Under the pieces are notes generated by a model. The model worked only from the letters and a program-made list of their open reading frames with translations, had not been told where the DNA came from and searched no databases. Shown in pieces: positions 17,440 through 26,461 of a DNA stretch of 64,000 nt. Source of the stretch: Alistipes indistinctus YIT 12060 (GTDB taxonomy: Bacteria; Bacteroidota; Bacteroidia; Bacteroidales; Rikenellaceae); the NCBI RefSeq assembly GCF_025144995.1, contig NZ_CP102250.1, positions 1,922,001 to 1,986,000 on the forward strand. Direction: 5' to 3'. Position numbers and translations under genes: made by a program. Within the stretch, counting starts at the first letter, position 1, and every line of letters begins with the position of its first letter.

Positions 17440-18732
17440 ATGATTCTCTCTACCGTTATAGTCGTATTGCTCGCGTTGCTTTTCTCCGCATTTTTCTCGG
17501 GGATGGAGATTGCGTTCCTGGCGTCGAACAAACTCAAACTCGAGATCGAGAAGAGCCGCAGCCATGCGTTCGCTTACATCGCCGGACTTTTTTCACGTCA
17601 TCCGGGGCAGTACATTACGACGATTCTCGTCGGCAACAACATCGCACTGGTGATCTATTCGCTGCAGATGAGCCTGCTGATCCAGACGCTGCTTTCGCTC
17701 ACGGGGTGGGGGCTGCTTTCCGGCGGGTCGTTCCTGCTTGAGACGGTCCTTTCGACGATTATCATCATTTTTGCCGCGGAGTACATCCCCAAAGCCGTCG
17801 TGCGGCTCAATCCCAATCTGTACTACCGTACCTTCGCCGTGCCGGTTTTCCTGTTTTACCTGCTGTTTTATCCGCTGGCGCGTATCACCACTTTCATTTC
17901 GACGCTGATCCTGCGTATTTTCGGGTTGCCGGTCAATACGCGGCGGGGGGCGCAAACCTTCGACCGGATCGATCTGGCACACCTGATCGACGAGGCATCC
18001 GAGGGCGACGAACAGTACGATAACGAGAAAGATATCCGCCTGTTCCAGAATGCGCTCGACTTTTCCGGGTTGCTCGTGCGCGACTGCATGGTGCCTCGGG
18101 TCGATATCGAAGCGATCGACCGGACCGATTCGATCCGGGAGCTCACCTCGCGCTTTATCGATACGCATTTCTCTCGGTTGCCGGTTTATGAGGAGAACAT
18201 CGACCGGATCATCGGTTACGTAAACACCAAAAGCCTTTTCAGGCAGCCTGCGACGATCGACGAAATCCTTCAGCAGATCGACTATGTGCCCGAGAGTATG
18301 CCGGTGCAGAAACTGCTCACCGCATTCATCAAAAAGCGTCATTCGGTGGCGGTGGTGATCGACGAGTTCGGCGGGACGGCGGGCATGATCACGATCGAGG
18401 ATATCCTCGAAGAAATTTTCGGTGAAATCGAGGACGAACACGACGATCCGGGATTGGTAGAGAAACAGATGGGAGACGGCGAGTTCATCTTTTCGGGACG
18501 GCTCGAGGTCGAATACATCAACGGAAAATATCATCTGGACATCCCCGAATCGGACGAATACGATACGTTGGCCGGTTATGTGATCGACCGTTACCAGGGT
18601 ATTCCTTCCGCGGGCGAGACGATTCTCGACGGCGGCCGCAAGATTCGCGTGCTGCGCACCGAGTCGTCGAAAATCGAGCTGCTGCGTATCACGCTGGTCG
18701 GGACTTCGTCCCAAAAGAGCGTTCAGGCTTAA
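17440..18732 (+). CDS. CNNM/CBS-domain membrane protein (GldE/CorC-HlyC family)
   Basis: 430 residues. The N-terminal DUF21/CNNM domain has four hydrophobic segments (MILSTVIVVLLALLFSAFF; LVGNNIALVIYSLQMSLLI; ETVLSTIIIIFAAEYIPKAV; VFLFYLLFYPLARI). A CBS pair follows (VRDCMVPRVDIEAIDR, then SVAVVIDEFGGTAGMITIEDILEE), then a CorC/HlyC domain at the C-terminus. Relatives include GldE and CNNM-type Mg2+/Co2+ transporters. It lies 70 bases after lptC and before ppiD, a neighbourhood common in Bacteroidota. Transport activity is inferred from the family. Confidence 0.88.
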   Translation: MILSTVIVVLLALLFSAFFSGMEIAFLASNKLKLEIEKSRSHAFAYIAGLFSRHPGQYITTILVGNNIALVIYSLQMSLLIQTLLSLTGWGLLSGGSFLLETVLSTIIIIFAAEYIPKAVVRLNPNLYYRTFAVPVFLFYLLFYPLARITTFISTLILRIFGLPVNTRRGAQTFDRIDLAHLIDEASEGDEQYDNEKDIRLFQNALDFSGLLVRDCMVPRVDIEAIDRTDSIRELTSRFIDTHFSRLPVYEENIDRIIGYVNTKSLFRQPATIDEILQQIDYVPESMPVQKLLTAFIKKRHSVAVVIDEFGGTAGMITIEDILEEIFGEIEDEHDDPGLVEKQMGDGEFIFSGRLEVEYINGKYHLDIPESDEYDTLAGYVIDRYQGIPSAGETILDGGRKIRVLRTESSKIELLRITLVGTSSQKSVQA

Positions 18733-18772
18733 ATTTTTAGCCTCCCGTGTAATGTGTAACGGGGAATTTTAT

Positions 18773-18780
18773 TATCTTTG
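18773..18780 (+). promoter_or_regulatory. Candidate -7 box for ppiD
   Basis: TATCTTTG lies 72 bases before the preferred ppiD start. No well-placed TTG is seen upstream. Confidence 0.45.
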
Positions 18781-18852
18781 GACCTTATTACGGGCTCCTG
18801 CGCTGGCGGCGGGGCTCTGGGAAGAGAATCAAAAACAAATCGCTTTTCAAAT

Positions 18853-20919
18853 ATGGCAACACTCAACACATTAAGGACGCGGGGCGGCGTGATCGTTTCG
18901 ATCGTGATCGGTATCGCGTTGCTGGCTTTCCTTTTGGGCGACCTCTCCTCTGCGGGTAACATGATGAATGCGCGCAAGATGCGGGTGGGCGAGATCGACG
19001 GCAACAAGATCGGTTATCTGGAGTACACCGAGCAGGTCGATTACCTGACCGGCATCCAGCAGACGATGACCGGCAAGGACGCACTCAGCAGCGAAGAGCA
19101 GATGCAGGTGCAGAACTTCGCGTGGGACAACCTGCTCAACAAGTACGTGCTTGCACCCGGATTCGAGGATGCGGGTATTCTCGTGTCGGAGAACGAGCAG
19201 GTCGACATGGTCGACGGCAACTACATTTCGCCGGTGATCACGGGCACATTCGTCAATCCCAATACGGGGGTCTACGATCCCGCGATGCTGCGCAATTTCG
19301 TTTCGAACATGGATCAGGATCCTACCGGTAAAGCGGGTATGATCTGGAACTATATGAAGAACCAGATGGTCAAGCAGCGCCTCTTCACCAAATATGTGGG
19401 CCTGGTGAGCAAAGGCATCTATGTGACCGATTTGGAAGTGGAACAGGGCGTGAACAATGCCAACAGCCTCAGCAACATCGCTTACATCCTCAAGGAATAC
19501 AGCCAGATTCCCGATTCGACGGTGACTGTGCCCGAGTCCGATGTGCGCAAATATTACAAGGAGCATGAACGCATGTTCCGCCAGAGCGCTTCGCGCGATA
19601 TCGAATACGTGGTCTTTGACGTGCTGCCTTCGCAGGACGATTATGCGGCTGTAGAGAAAACGGTGAACGAGATGGCCGCCGAGTTCGCTGCGGCTGAGAA
19701 TCCGTTCCAGTTCGCAACGCTCAATTCGCAGATCCCCCCGGTAAAACGTTACCTGACCGAAAATCAGCTGCCCGCTCCGTTGGCAGGCTATGCATTCGGT
19801 CCCGACAGCAAGCAGATGTACGGTCCGGTACTCGATAACGACGTTTATACGATGGCCCGCGTTGCCGATGTGAAGATGCTGCCCGATTCGATCGGCGCAC
19901 GCCACATCCTCCTTCCGGCCGACAAGAAAGCACAGGCCGACAGCATCCTGACCGCGCTGAAAGGCGGCGCTTCGTTCGCCGAGCTTTCGGAAAAATATTC
20001 GATCGACCCCCAGGCCAAACTCCGGGGCGGCGATCTGGGCGTCTTCTCTCCCGACCAGATGGTCGAAGAGTTCTCGCAGGCGGCGCTCGATACCAAACAG
20101 GGAGACTTTTTCGAAACGACGACCCGTTTCGGTATCCATATCGGTCAGGTAACCTCCAAGAGCAAGCCGGTCAAAAAGGTGCAGCTCGCGGTGATCACCG
20201 ACAAAGTAGAACCGAGCGAAGCGACGCAGCAGGCTGTTTACGGCAAGGTGAGCCAGTTTATCGCGGCAGCCAACGGTTCGGCCGAAAACTTTGCGAAAGC
20301 GGTGTCCGACAATGCGCTCTCGAAACGTGTGGCCCGCATCCACAACACCGAACGCAATATCAGCGGCATGGACAACTCGCGTGAAATCGTGCGCTGGGCT
20401 TTCAATGCGGAACAGGGCGACGTATCGCCCGTCACCGAAGTCGACGGCAACTATGTGGTTGCACTGCTGACCGGCGTCAGCGAGGACGGAATCGCACCCC
20501 TGACTGCGGTTTCGCAGAACATCGCCACCATCCTGCGCCAGCAGATCAAAGGCAAGATGCTTTCCGACAGCCTGTCGGGCGGTACTTTGCTGCAGGCTGT
20601 GGCCACCAAGGTGGGAGCTGAGGTCAAAGAGGCCGGCGACGTCGATTTCAATTCGTTCTATGTAAATGGCGTCGGTGTCGAACCGGCCCTGATCGGTGCG
20701 GTGAGCGCGGTACAACCCGGCGCGCTTTCGAAACCGGTGGTCGGAATGGCCGGCGTCTACCTGTTCGACGTAACGGGCCGCCAGAATACCGACAACGTGA
20801 CACCCGAAAGCGAGCGTGCACGTCTTGAGTCGATGGGCCTGTCGTACCTTTCCGAGCGCGTTTCGCAGGTGCTCGTCGAAGCTGCAAATGTGAAAGACAA
20901 CCGCGTGAAATTCTTCTGA
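18853..20919 (+). CDS. Peptidylprolyl isomerase, PpiD/SurA type
   Basis: 688 residues. A short N-terminus (MATLNTLRTRGG) leads into one membrane segment (VIVSIVIGIALLAFLLGDL), so it is anchored in the inner membrane with a periplasmic chaperone body. A SurA-N-like helical region follows, then a parvulin-type PPIase domain near residues 345-440 (ARHILLPADKKAQADSILTA, GASFAELSEKYS, GGDLGVFSPDQMVEEF). It assists folding of exported and outer-membrane proteins. ATG 18853 is chosen over an upstream frame opening at 18778 because the latter would place 25 unlikely residues before the membrane helix. Confidence 0.9.
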   Translation: MATLNTLRTRGGVIVSIVIGIALLAFLLGDLSSAGNMMNARKMRVGEIDGNKIGYLEYTEQVDYLTGIQQTMTGKDALSSEEQMQVQNFAWDNLLNKYVLAPGFEDAGILVSENEQVDMVDGNYISPVITGTFVNPNTGVYDPAMLRNFVSNMDQDPTGKAGMIWNYMKNQMVKQRLFTKYVGLVSKGIYVTDLEVEQGVNNANSLSNIAYILKEYSQIPDSTVTVPESDVRKYYKEHERMFRQSASRDIEYVVFDVLPSQDDYAAVEKTVNEMAAEFAAAENPFQFATLNSQIPPVKRYLTENQLPAPLAGYAFGPDSKQMYGPVLDNDVYTMARVADVKMLPDSIGARHILLPADKKAQADSILTALKGGASFAELSEKYSIDPQAKLRGGDLGVFSPDQMVEEFSQAALDTKQGDFFETTTRFGIHIGQVTSKSKPVKKVQLAVITDKVEPSEATQQAVYGKVSQFIAAANGSAENFAKAVSDNALSKRVARIHNTERNISGMDNSREIVRWAFNAEQGDVSPVTEVDGNYVVALLTGVSEDGIAPLTAVSQNIATILRQQIKGKMLSDSLSGGTLLQAVATKVGAEVKEAGDVDFNSFYVNGVGVEPALIGAVSAVQPGALSKPVVGMAGVYLFDVTGRQNTDNVTPESERARLESMGLSYLSERVSQVLVEAANVKDNRVKFF

Positions 20920-20941
20920 TCGTGCGTTCCGATAAGTGCAG

Positions 20942-20972
20942 GGGCTATCCATTCGGATAGCCCTTCTCTTTT
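20942..20972 (+). terminator. Intrinsic terminator after ppiD
   Basis: GGGCTATCC-ATTC-GGATAGCCC (20942-20963) is followed by a T-rich tract. Confidence 0.85.
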
Positions 20973-21112
20973 GTCTGCCGGTTTGCCAGCCAGCCGGTTT
21001 GTTCAGGTAAGTGGAATGGGGAAGAGGGAAACCGGGGAACGGCGAGGCCCGTCTTTCGGATGCAGGTGTTTTGTCCCTGTCGGTTGCTGCCGGGTCGGTA
21101 TGCTTTCCGGAC

Positions 21113-21143
21113 TTGGTTAATTGCCGGAAAAAAACTATCTTTA
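21113..21143 (+). promoter_or_regulatory. Promoter of the Crp/Fnr gene
   Basis: TTGG at 21113-21116 and TATCTTTA at 21136-21143 are separated by 19 bases. The start site near 21150 leaves a leader of about 30 bases and fixes the ATG at 21181 rather than the TTG at 21121. Confidence 0.7.
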
Positions 21144-21180
21144 CCTAAAGGAAAACTATGTAATATCAATATACGGGCTT

Positions 21181-21846
21181 ATGTATGCGATACTGAAAGA
21201 GTGTCCGCTGTTCAGGGGACTGACGGTGGCACAGATAGAGGATATTCTCGCCGACAAGGGTAAATACGCCCTGAGCGAGTATCGTGACGGCGATCTGATC
21301 GCACAACGCGACACGGCCTACTCGGGGCTCATGATTATCATCAAGGGGAAAGTACACGGCAAAATGACCTATGCATCGGGGCGCAGTGCGGACATCGAAC
21401 CGATCGAAGCGCCGCAACTGATTGCACCGGCCTTTCTTTTCGGCGGCTACAACAAACTGCCGATCGATGTGATCGCCGACGGCGATGTGACGATCATGAC
21501 CATCCACCGCGGCTATATCTTCGAATTGATGCAGAACAATGTGGTCATCATGTCCAATTTCGTCGACATTCTTTCGAACCGTGCCAATGTATGGTCGAAG
21601 AAGATTTACTACCTCTCGTTCCGGTCGCTCCGGGAGAAGGTGGCGAATTACCTGCTCGACCATACCCATGCGGACAATTCCGCGCTGCTGATGCCCGACA
21701 TTGCCGAAACCGCCTCTTATTTCGATGCTACGCGAAGCGCTTTGCAAACCGTGCTGGACGAAATGGCGAAGAAGCGCCTCGTGCGCCGTGACGGGGACAG
21801 CGTGGTCGTGCTGAACCCGCAGGGGTTGCGGGATATTCTTAAATAA
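21181..21846 (+). CDS. Crp/Fnr-family transcriptional regulator
   Basis: 221 residues. An N-terminal cyclic-nucleotide-binding-type beta-roll (FRGLTVAQIEDILADKGKY, GLMIIIKGKVHGKM) is joined by a long helix to a winged helix-turn-helix (LMPDIAETASYFDATRSALQTVLDEMAKKRLV). No cluster of Cys for an Fe-S centre is present, so it is not a classic Fnr; the effector is unknown. The TTG at 21121 is rejected as start because the promoter -7 box lies downstream of it. kdtA follows after five bases, so both are probably co-transcribed. Confidence 0.88.
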   Translation: MYAILKECPLFRGLTVAQIEDILADKGKYALSEYRDGDLIAQRDTAYSGLMIIIKGKVHGKMTYASGRSADIEPIEAPQLIAPAFLFGGYNKLPIDVIADGDVTIMTIHRGYIFELMQNNVVIMSNFVDILSNRANVWSKKIYYLSFRSLREKVANYLLDHTHADNSALLMPDIAETASYFDATRSALQTVLDEMAKKRLVRRDGDSVVVLNPQGLRDILK

Positions 21847-21851
21847 CCGGC

Positions 21852-23180
21852 ATGCGTCTGTTTTACAATACGGGGATTTATCTGCTCGATGCCGGGTTGC
21901 ATGCGGCGGGGATGTTTAACGATAAGGCGCGGTTGTGGTGCCGTGGCCGCCGTCGTATTTTCTCCCGGATGGCGGAGGCGGTTGCGGGCTGGAGCGGGGC
22001 GGACGGGTGTCCGGATACGCTTCCCGTATGTGGTGCCGAGGCCAAAGAACGTACAAGAACGGGGGACGGTTCGGATCATTGCACGGCCGGAACCGACCTG
22101 ATCTGGTTCCACTGTGCATCGCTTGGTGAATTCGAGCAGGGACGTCCCGTGATCGAAGCGTTCCGGGCCGCGCATCCCGGCTGGAAGATACTGTTGACCT
22201 TTTTCTCTCCGTCCGGATACGAAGTTCGCAAAAATTATGCGGGAGCCGACTACATTTTTTACCTGCCGGCCGATACGCCGCGCAATGCCCGGCGGTTCGT
22301 TTCGATTTTCCGTCCGAAGATCGCCGTATTCGTCAAATACGAGTTTTGGGCCAACTACCTGTTCGCATTGCAGCGCAGCGGTGCGCGGGCTTACCTGATC
22401 TCCGGGATTTTCCGGCCCGGGCAGTCGTTTTTTAAACCGTGGGGGGGGCTGTTCCGCCGGGTGCTGGGTACGTTCGACCGGTTGTTCGTACAGAACGAAG
22501 AGTCGCTGAAGTTGCTCCAAGGGATCGGTGCGGTAAATGCCGAAGTGGCCGGCGACACCCGTTTCGATCGCGTTTATGCCATTGCACAGGGGGCAAAAGC
22601 GCTTCCGGAGGTAGAGCGTTTCGCCGAGGGTGCTGAAGTCTTCGTGGCCGGGAGTACCTGGCCGCCGGATGAACAATTGTTACTGGCGTTGATCAATGCG
22701 AATCCGGATGTCAAGTTTATTCTGGCGCCGCACGAGGTAGATCCGGCCCGTATCGAACGAATGATCGCGCAGATCGATCGACCTTGTCTGCGTTATACGC
22801 AGTTGACGCCGCAGAGCGACCTGGCCGGTGGGGGAGTGCTGTTTATCGATACGATCGGCATCCTCTCGTCGGTATACCGTTACGGCAAATGGGGTTATAT
22901 CGGCGGCGGATTCGGCGTGGGTATCCACAATACCCTCGAGGCGGCGACGTTCGGCCTGCCGCTTGCCTTCGGGCCCAATTATGAAAAGTTTCAGGAGGCG
23001 CGCGACCTGATCGGGGTCGGGGGCGCCCGCAGTATTTCAGACTACACGCAATTGGCCGACTGGTTCGGTATTTTGCACGGTGATGCGGCGGAATATCAGA
23101 GGAGCAGCAGTGCCTGCGCCGAGTATGTCCGTTCGCACAAGGGGGCGACCGGGCAAATTATTGCAGGAATCCGGGTATGA
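21852..23180 (+). CDS. kdtA: 3-deoxy-D-manno-octulosonic acid (Kdo) transferase
   Basis: Also called waaA; 442 residues. It transfers Kdo from CMP-Kdo to the lipid A precursor on the cytoplasmic face of the inner membrane. Recognisable parts are the acceptor-binding FHCASLGEFEQGRPVIE with the catalytic Glu, the sugar-nucleotide-binding half with FVAGSTWPPDEQLLLALI, and WGYIGGGFGVGIHNTLEAATFG. Residues about 45-75 (Asp/Gly/Cys-rich, with repeated charged residues) look like an extra loop compared with usual KdtA lengths of around 410-425. It follows the Crp/Fnr gene by five bases. Confidence 0.93.
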   Translation: MRLFYNTGIYLLDAGLHAAGMFNDKARLWCRGRRRIFSRMAEAVAGWSGADGCPDTLPVCGAEAKERTRTGDGSDHCTAGTDLIWFHCASLGEFEQGRPVIEAFRAAHPGWKILLTFFSPSGYEVRKNYAGADYIFYLPADTPRNARRFVSIFRPKIAVFVKYEFWANYLFALQRSGARAYLISGIFRPGQSFFKPWGGLFRRVLGTFDRLFVQNEESLKLLQGIGAVNAEVAGDTRFDRVYAIAQGAKALPEVERFAEGAEVFVAGSTWPPDEQLLLALINANPDVKFILAPHEVDPARIERMIAQIDRPCLRYTQLTPQSDLAGGGVLFIDTIGILSSVYRYGKWGYIGGGFGVGIHNTLEAATFGLPLAFGPNYEKFQEARDLIGVGGARSISDYTQLADWFGILHGDAAEYQRSSSACAEYVRSHKGATGQIIAGIRV

Positions 23181-23291
23181 CGGTAGGTTCGGCATCGTGT
23201 GACGACAAACGATGGAGCCTGAAATGGGGCGGTAGGTTCTCAGGAATTGAAATATCGGGCCGGACTGCTGTGAAAAGCTGAAACCACGCCG

Positions 23292-23321
23292 TTGCAGATC
23301 AAAAAATATTCTTTATCTTTG
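23292..23321 (+). promoter_or_regulatory. Promoter of the tRNA-Gln gene
   Basis: TTGC at 23292-23295 and a perfect TATCTTTG at 23314-23321 are separated by 18 bases. Transcription would begin about 20 bases before the tRNA. Confidence 0.75.
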
Positions 23322-23349
23322 CAGTCCTGTTCCCCGTGAACAGCGTGCT

Positions 23350-23420
23350 TGACCCATGGTGTAATGGTAACACTGCAGATTTTGGTTCTGTCATTCCAGG
23401 TTCGAATCCTGGTGGGTCAA
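23350..23420 (+). tRNA. tRNA-Gln (anticodon TTG)
   Basis: 71 nt. The acceptor stem TGACCCA pairs with TGGGTCA (23350-23356 with 23413-23419), discriminator A. The anticodon stem GCAGA/TCTGT encloses the loop TTTTGGT with anticodon TTG (23382-23384), and the T-arm CCAGG-TTCGAAT-CCTGG is intact. CCA is not encoded. It borders the apparently lower-GC patch that follows. Confidence 0.93.
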
Positions 23421-23547
23421 CAAGACGACACTTTAAACGTGCAACCTACTTTGATTAATCGTTTTGCAGGTAATGATATCGGATGAATTGTAATCGGGTT
23501 ATTTGACGTTGTGATGATTTTGTCATTTGTGTTGCTCCAGAGAATTG

Positions 23548-24807
23548 CTATTCGAGTGACTGGTAAACAGTGTTGACATATCGGCTCCACAGATCGAAAA
23601 GGTCCTCTATTCTGTGATTCATGAAAAGCAGAATAATCAGATCTTCTTTCGGGTCGATCAAAAAATAGGTCCCTAGCCAACCGAGCCAAAAAAGGGATCC
23701 TTCAGAAACCATTGGAGGCATCAGTATTTTCGAATTGGCAAAAATCCGGTTGCCGGGACTGATTTCGAATCCGAGGCCGAACAAGGAGTATTGCGGGACA
23801 TCCGCTCCTTCGGGTATCTGGTTTTGGGACATGAGTTCGATTGTTTTGCGTCCCAGAATGCGATGACCGTTGAATGTTCCGCCGTTGAGGATCATCTGAC
23901 AAAATCGGGCATAATCCTCAATTGGACCGTTCAGACCGGTTGCTTCCGGAATGTACCGGTGATCTTGGCTGAAAAGATTGAGAGGGTATTGATTGTTCCG
24001 CGGGATAATTTTTCCCTCTTTTTTTTCATATACAACGGGAAGCCGTTGTTGATCGGCGGGATCAAGGAAAAAAGCAGTTTGAGTCATTCCTAAAGGTTCC
24101 AGGATCGTTTTTGAAAGGTACTGCTCTAGCGGTTGTCCAGAAAAATGTTCGATCAGGTAAGCCGCCACTTCCATTGAAATATTCTCATAGTTCCAGTTTG
24201 TTCCCGGATCATATTTCAACGGAGCTTGCAATTGATCCCGGATATATTCTTCCCGGCTTTTATAAACCGGTACGACTTGACCGGGTGTCGCCGGCCATCC
24301 GACTAGACCGCCCGTGTGGGAGAGCAGGTGAGAGATGGTGAGTGATGTGGTCGCTTCCCGGGTACTGAAATTTTTCCTGTTCTTCCATTTCACCAATATT
24401 CTGTCGCTGGTTTCAGGGATGTATGCCGAAACCGGATCCTCCAGTTGGAATTTCCCCTGTTCATAAAGTGTCATTAGGGCTACTGTGATGACGGGTTTAG
24501 TGAGTGAAGCCATTTGAAAAATGTCATTCTTTTTCAAATAGATACTATCTTCAGGTACTCTCCATCCCCATGCAGCATGGTGGATTATCTCGCCTTTGCG
24601 CGCCACGAAAGTGACCGCATGCGGTAGCCCTTTTTCCTCAATATAGTGTTTGAGCAGACTGTCGATCCTCGTCAACCGGGTTCCGTTAACCCCTAAGGTC
24701 AAGTAGTCCCGGTTATATGAAAATTGTTGGGGAGAGTATCCCATCAGGGAGCAATATGTCAGCAAGATAACGGCGACTAACACGACTTTATGTTGAATAT
24801 TATGCAT
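23548..24807 (-). CDS. Serine hydrolase, beta-lactamase class C/PBP4-like fold
   Basis: 419 residues with an N-terminal hydrophobic segment (VVLVAVILLTYCSLMG) that may act as signal peptide or anchor. The beta-lactamase-related domain shows the nucleophile motif SLTK (in QMASLTKPVITVALM) and the second motif YEN (in NWNYENISMEVAAYLIEHF). The typical third-motif KTG/HxG triad is not obvious near the C-terminus. Such proteins include esterases, D-aminopeptidases and EstB-type enzymes, so beta-lactamase activity should not be assumed. It is less GC-rich than neighbouring genes, and an AraC-type regulator lies directly upstream on the same strand. Confidence 0.82.
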   Translation of the reverse strand: MHNIQHKVVLVAVILLTYCSLMGYSPQQFSYNRDYLTLGVNGTRLTRIDSLLKHYIEEKGLPHAVTFVARKGEIIHHAAWGWRVPEDSIYLKKNDIFQMASLTKPVITVALMTLYEQGKFQLEDPVSAYIPETSDRILVKWKNRKNFSTREATTSLTISHLLSHTGGLVGWPATPGQVVPVYKSREEYIRDQLQAPLKYDPGTNWNYENISMEVAAYLIEHFSGQPLEQYLSKTILEPLGMTQTAFFLDPADQQRLPVVYEKKEGKIIPRNNQYPLNLFSQDHRYIPEATGLNGPIEDYARFCQMILNGGTFNGHRILGRKTIELMSQNQIPEGADVPQYSLFGLGFEISPGNRIFANSKILMPPMVSEGSLFWLGWLGTYFLIDPKEDLIILLFMNHRIEDLFDLWSRYVNTVYQSLE

Positions 24808-24920
24808 AAATACCTTTTTTGATTAGAGATGAATAGTTGACATCCAACCATAATGGAATCCACCGGTCAGTCCAGAAAGGGCATAACCGAGCCGGTCACT
24901 TTCAGATTACCTGTCTGGCA

Positions 24921-24928
24921 CAAAAATA
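24921..24928 (-). promoter_or_regulatory. Candidate -7 box for the serine hydrolase
   Basis: Read on the minus strand this is TATTTTTG, 114 bases before the ATG. It would allow expression independent of the upstream AraC gene. Confidence 0.4.
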
Positions 24929-24990
24929 GGAGATACTGTTTAGTGTGGCATATGACAAAGAGTGTTGGGAATGTCATTTTTCGGGAATGA

Positions 24991-25869
24991 TTATGGCTTT
25001 ACGCGTTTGCGATATTGGCCCGGAGTGCTTCCTGTGTGTTTCCGGAATAAACGGATGAAATAGGAGGAGTTATCGAAATGCAGCCGGTTGGCGATTTCGG
25101 CTTCGGAAAGAGTCGTATAATCCAGCAGTCGTTCGGCTTCGTGGATCACTTTAGTCAGAATGAAGGATTTAGCGCTCGAACCCAAAATCCCATGGACGAT
25201 CTTGTTCAGATAATTGGAAGAAATACATAGCTTGTCTGCGTAGTACTGGGTATTGCGATGGAATGTGCATTCAGCGTCTACCATACGTACGAACGGATCG
25301 ATATACCGGACGATTTTTATGTTGTCTTTCCTGTTGTCCGATTCTCCGGCGGGGCAGGCACGATTCAGCAACATCAGCGTTTCATAGAGCATGGCCCTCA
25401 AAATATGGTGATCCTGTTCGCTCTGATCGTTAATTTCAGTTTTCATTTCCGCGAGTAGTCGTTTGACGCGGTTGAACAGTTCATTCGGCAGTTTGAGAAA
25501 TGGGGAACTTCTTTCCGCTTGTAAGTAGCGAAAATTGCGCAGGAAAGCGCGGTCATTGAAAAATGAAAGAAGGAATTTCTCTTCGAATAAAAGAAAATAA
25601 CCGTTCAGGTTGGCATGCGAATGCCAATGCCAAACCTCTCCGGGAATTGCACAGATAATATGATTGGTTCCGAGGTGGCAACTGCAATCATTGATGGCGA
25701 CTTCCCCGTCGCCTGCTGTTATCAGGATAATGCTATAAAAATTAAATCGGTGGACAGGACTCCGTCTGACGCCTTCCCGTATCTCTTCCAACCCGATGAC
25801 GTCGACCAACAGTTCATTGCCGTATTTCTTTGTGTAGAATTTCCGTAAAGGTATGGAATCCACTTTCAA
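24991..25869 (-). CDS. AraC-family transcriptional regulator
   Basis: 292 residues. The N-terminal part is a cupin-like sensing domain (SPVHRFNFYSIILITAGDGEV, CAIPGEVWHWHSHANLNGYF). The C-terminal AraC helix-turn-helix pair starts about residue 195 (YYADKLCISSNYLNKIVHGI; LSEAEIANRLHFDNSSYFIR; KHTGSTPGQYRKR). The start is uncertain: an in-frame stop lies five codons upstream, no ATG follows it, and the first possibility is TTG 25869, then GTG 25863. It precedes the serine hydrolase on the same strand and is its likely regulator. Appears lower in GC than the surrounding core genes. Confidence 0.87.
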   Translation of the reverse strand: MKVDSIPLRKFYTKKYGNELLVDVIGLEEIREGVRRSPVHRFNFYSIILITAGDGEVAINDCSCHLGTNHIICAIPGEVWHWHSHANLNGYFLLFEEKFLLSFFNDRAFLRNFRYLQAERSSPFLKLPNELFNRVKRLLAEMKTEINDQSEQDHHILRAMLYETLMLLNRACPAGESDNRKDNIKIVRYIDPFVRMVDAECTFHRNTQYYADKLCISSNYLNKIVHGILGSSAKSFILTKVIHEAERLLDYTTLSEAEIANRLHFDNSSYFIRLFRKHTGSTPGQYRKRVKP

Positions 25870-25970
25870 AGTGCTTTGTACTTAAAAAAGTTCTCGCTGG
25901 GATAATCTCCCCTCCGTCCGGGAACGAGTCGGTATTCGTGTATGTTGGCAGCGCTAAAGCGGTTCGGGAA

Positions 25971-26243
25971 TTAAAACTTGTCGATATCGACCGACGAGGC
26001 CAGGTCGCCGATTTGCGGCAGCAGTGTGGTGAAGTGTTTGGTCGCTTCGTGCGCAGCCAGTACGGCGGCGTTTTCCCACCGTTCGCAGATTACGATCTGG
26101 GCCGGGTCGGTCGGGTGCAGGTAATACTGGTAGCGGAGGTTGCCGTTCTCTTTCTGAGAGGCCGCCGTCAGTTCGGCGAGCAGTTCCAGCATTTTGGCGC
26201 GTTTGTCGGCCGTTACGTTGATCGTTACGAAGATGTTGATCAT
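25971..26243 (-). CDS. Antibiotic biosynthesis monooxygenase (ABM) domain protein
   Basis: 90 residues, a single dimeric ferredoxin-like ABM domain (MINIFVTINVTADKRAKMLE, then the conserved YYLHPTDPAQIVICERWEN and AHEATKHFTTLLP). Relatives such as YgiN act on quinols; others are of unknown substrate, so the enzyme activity is only a family-level guess. It stands 218 bases from the SRPBCC gene, a gap in which I see no gene. Confidence 0.85.
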   Translation of the reverse strand: MINIFVTINVTADKRAKMLELLAELTAASQKENGNLRYQYYLHPTDPAQIVICERWENAAVLAAHEATKHFTTLLPQIGDLASSVDIDKF

Positions 26244-26461
26244 GGTTTTATCGTGTTTGCGGCGGTAGGGAATGCGACGCAGCGGAGATTTCCCGTACCC
26301 GCCTGTTTTTGTCCGGTAGCTGAGTGCGCGCGGGCCGCCGTCGGATCCAGCTGGGGCCGATCTTCCGAAGTCCGCTTCTATTCAGGCGCGTTTGGCTACA
26401 TCCGGCCCCGTCCGGCCGCTTGGTCGCGGTAACTGTGGACGGGATTATCCTGAAATGAGTT

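Noticed and set aside
18871-20952. Long open frame antisense to ppiD
   Set aside because: Composition-driven shadow: rich in Arg/His, no signal or family match, and the sense gene is clear.
23421-26000. Genomic island with integration at tRNA-Gln
   Set aside because: No integrase, mobile gene or duplicate of the tRNA 3' end was found, so only a composition change is reported.
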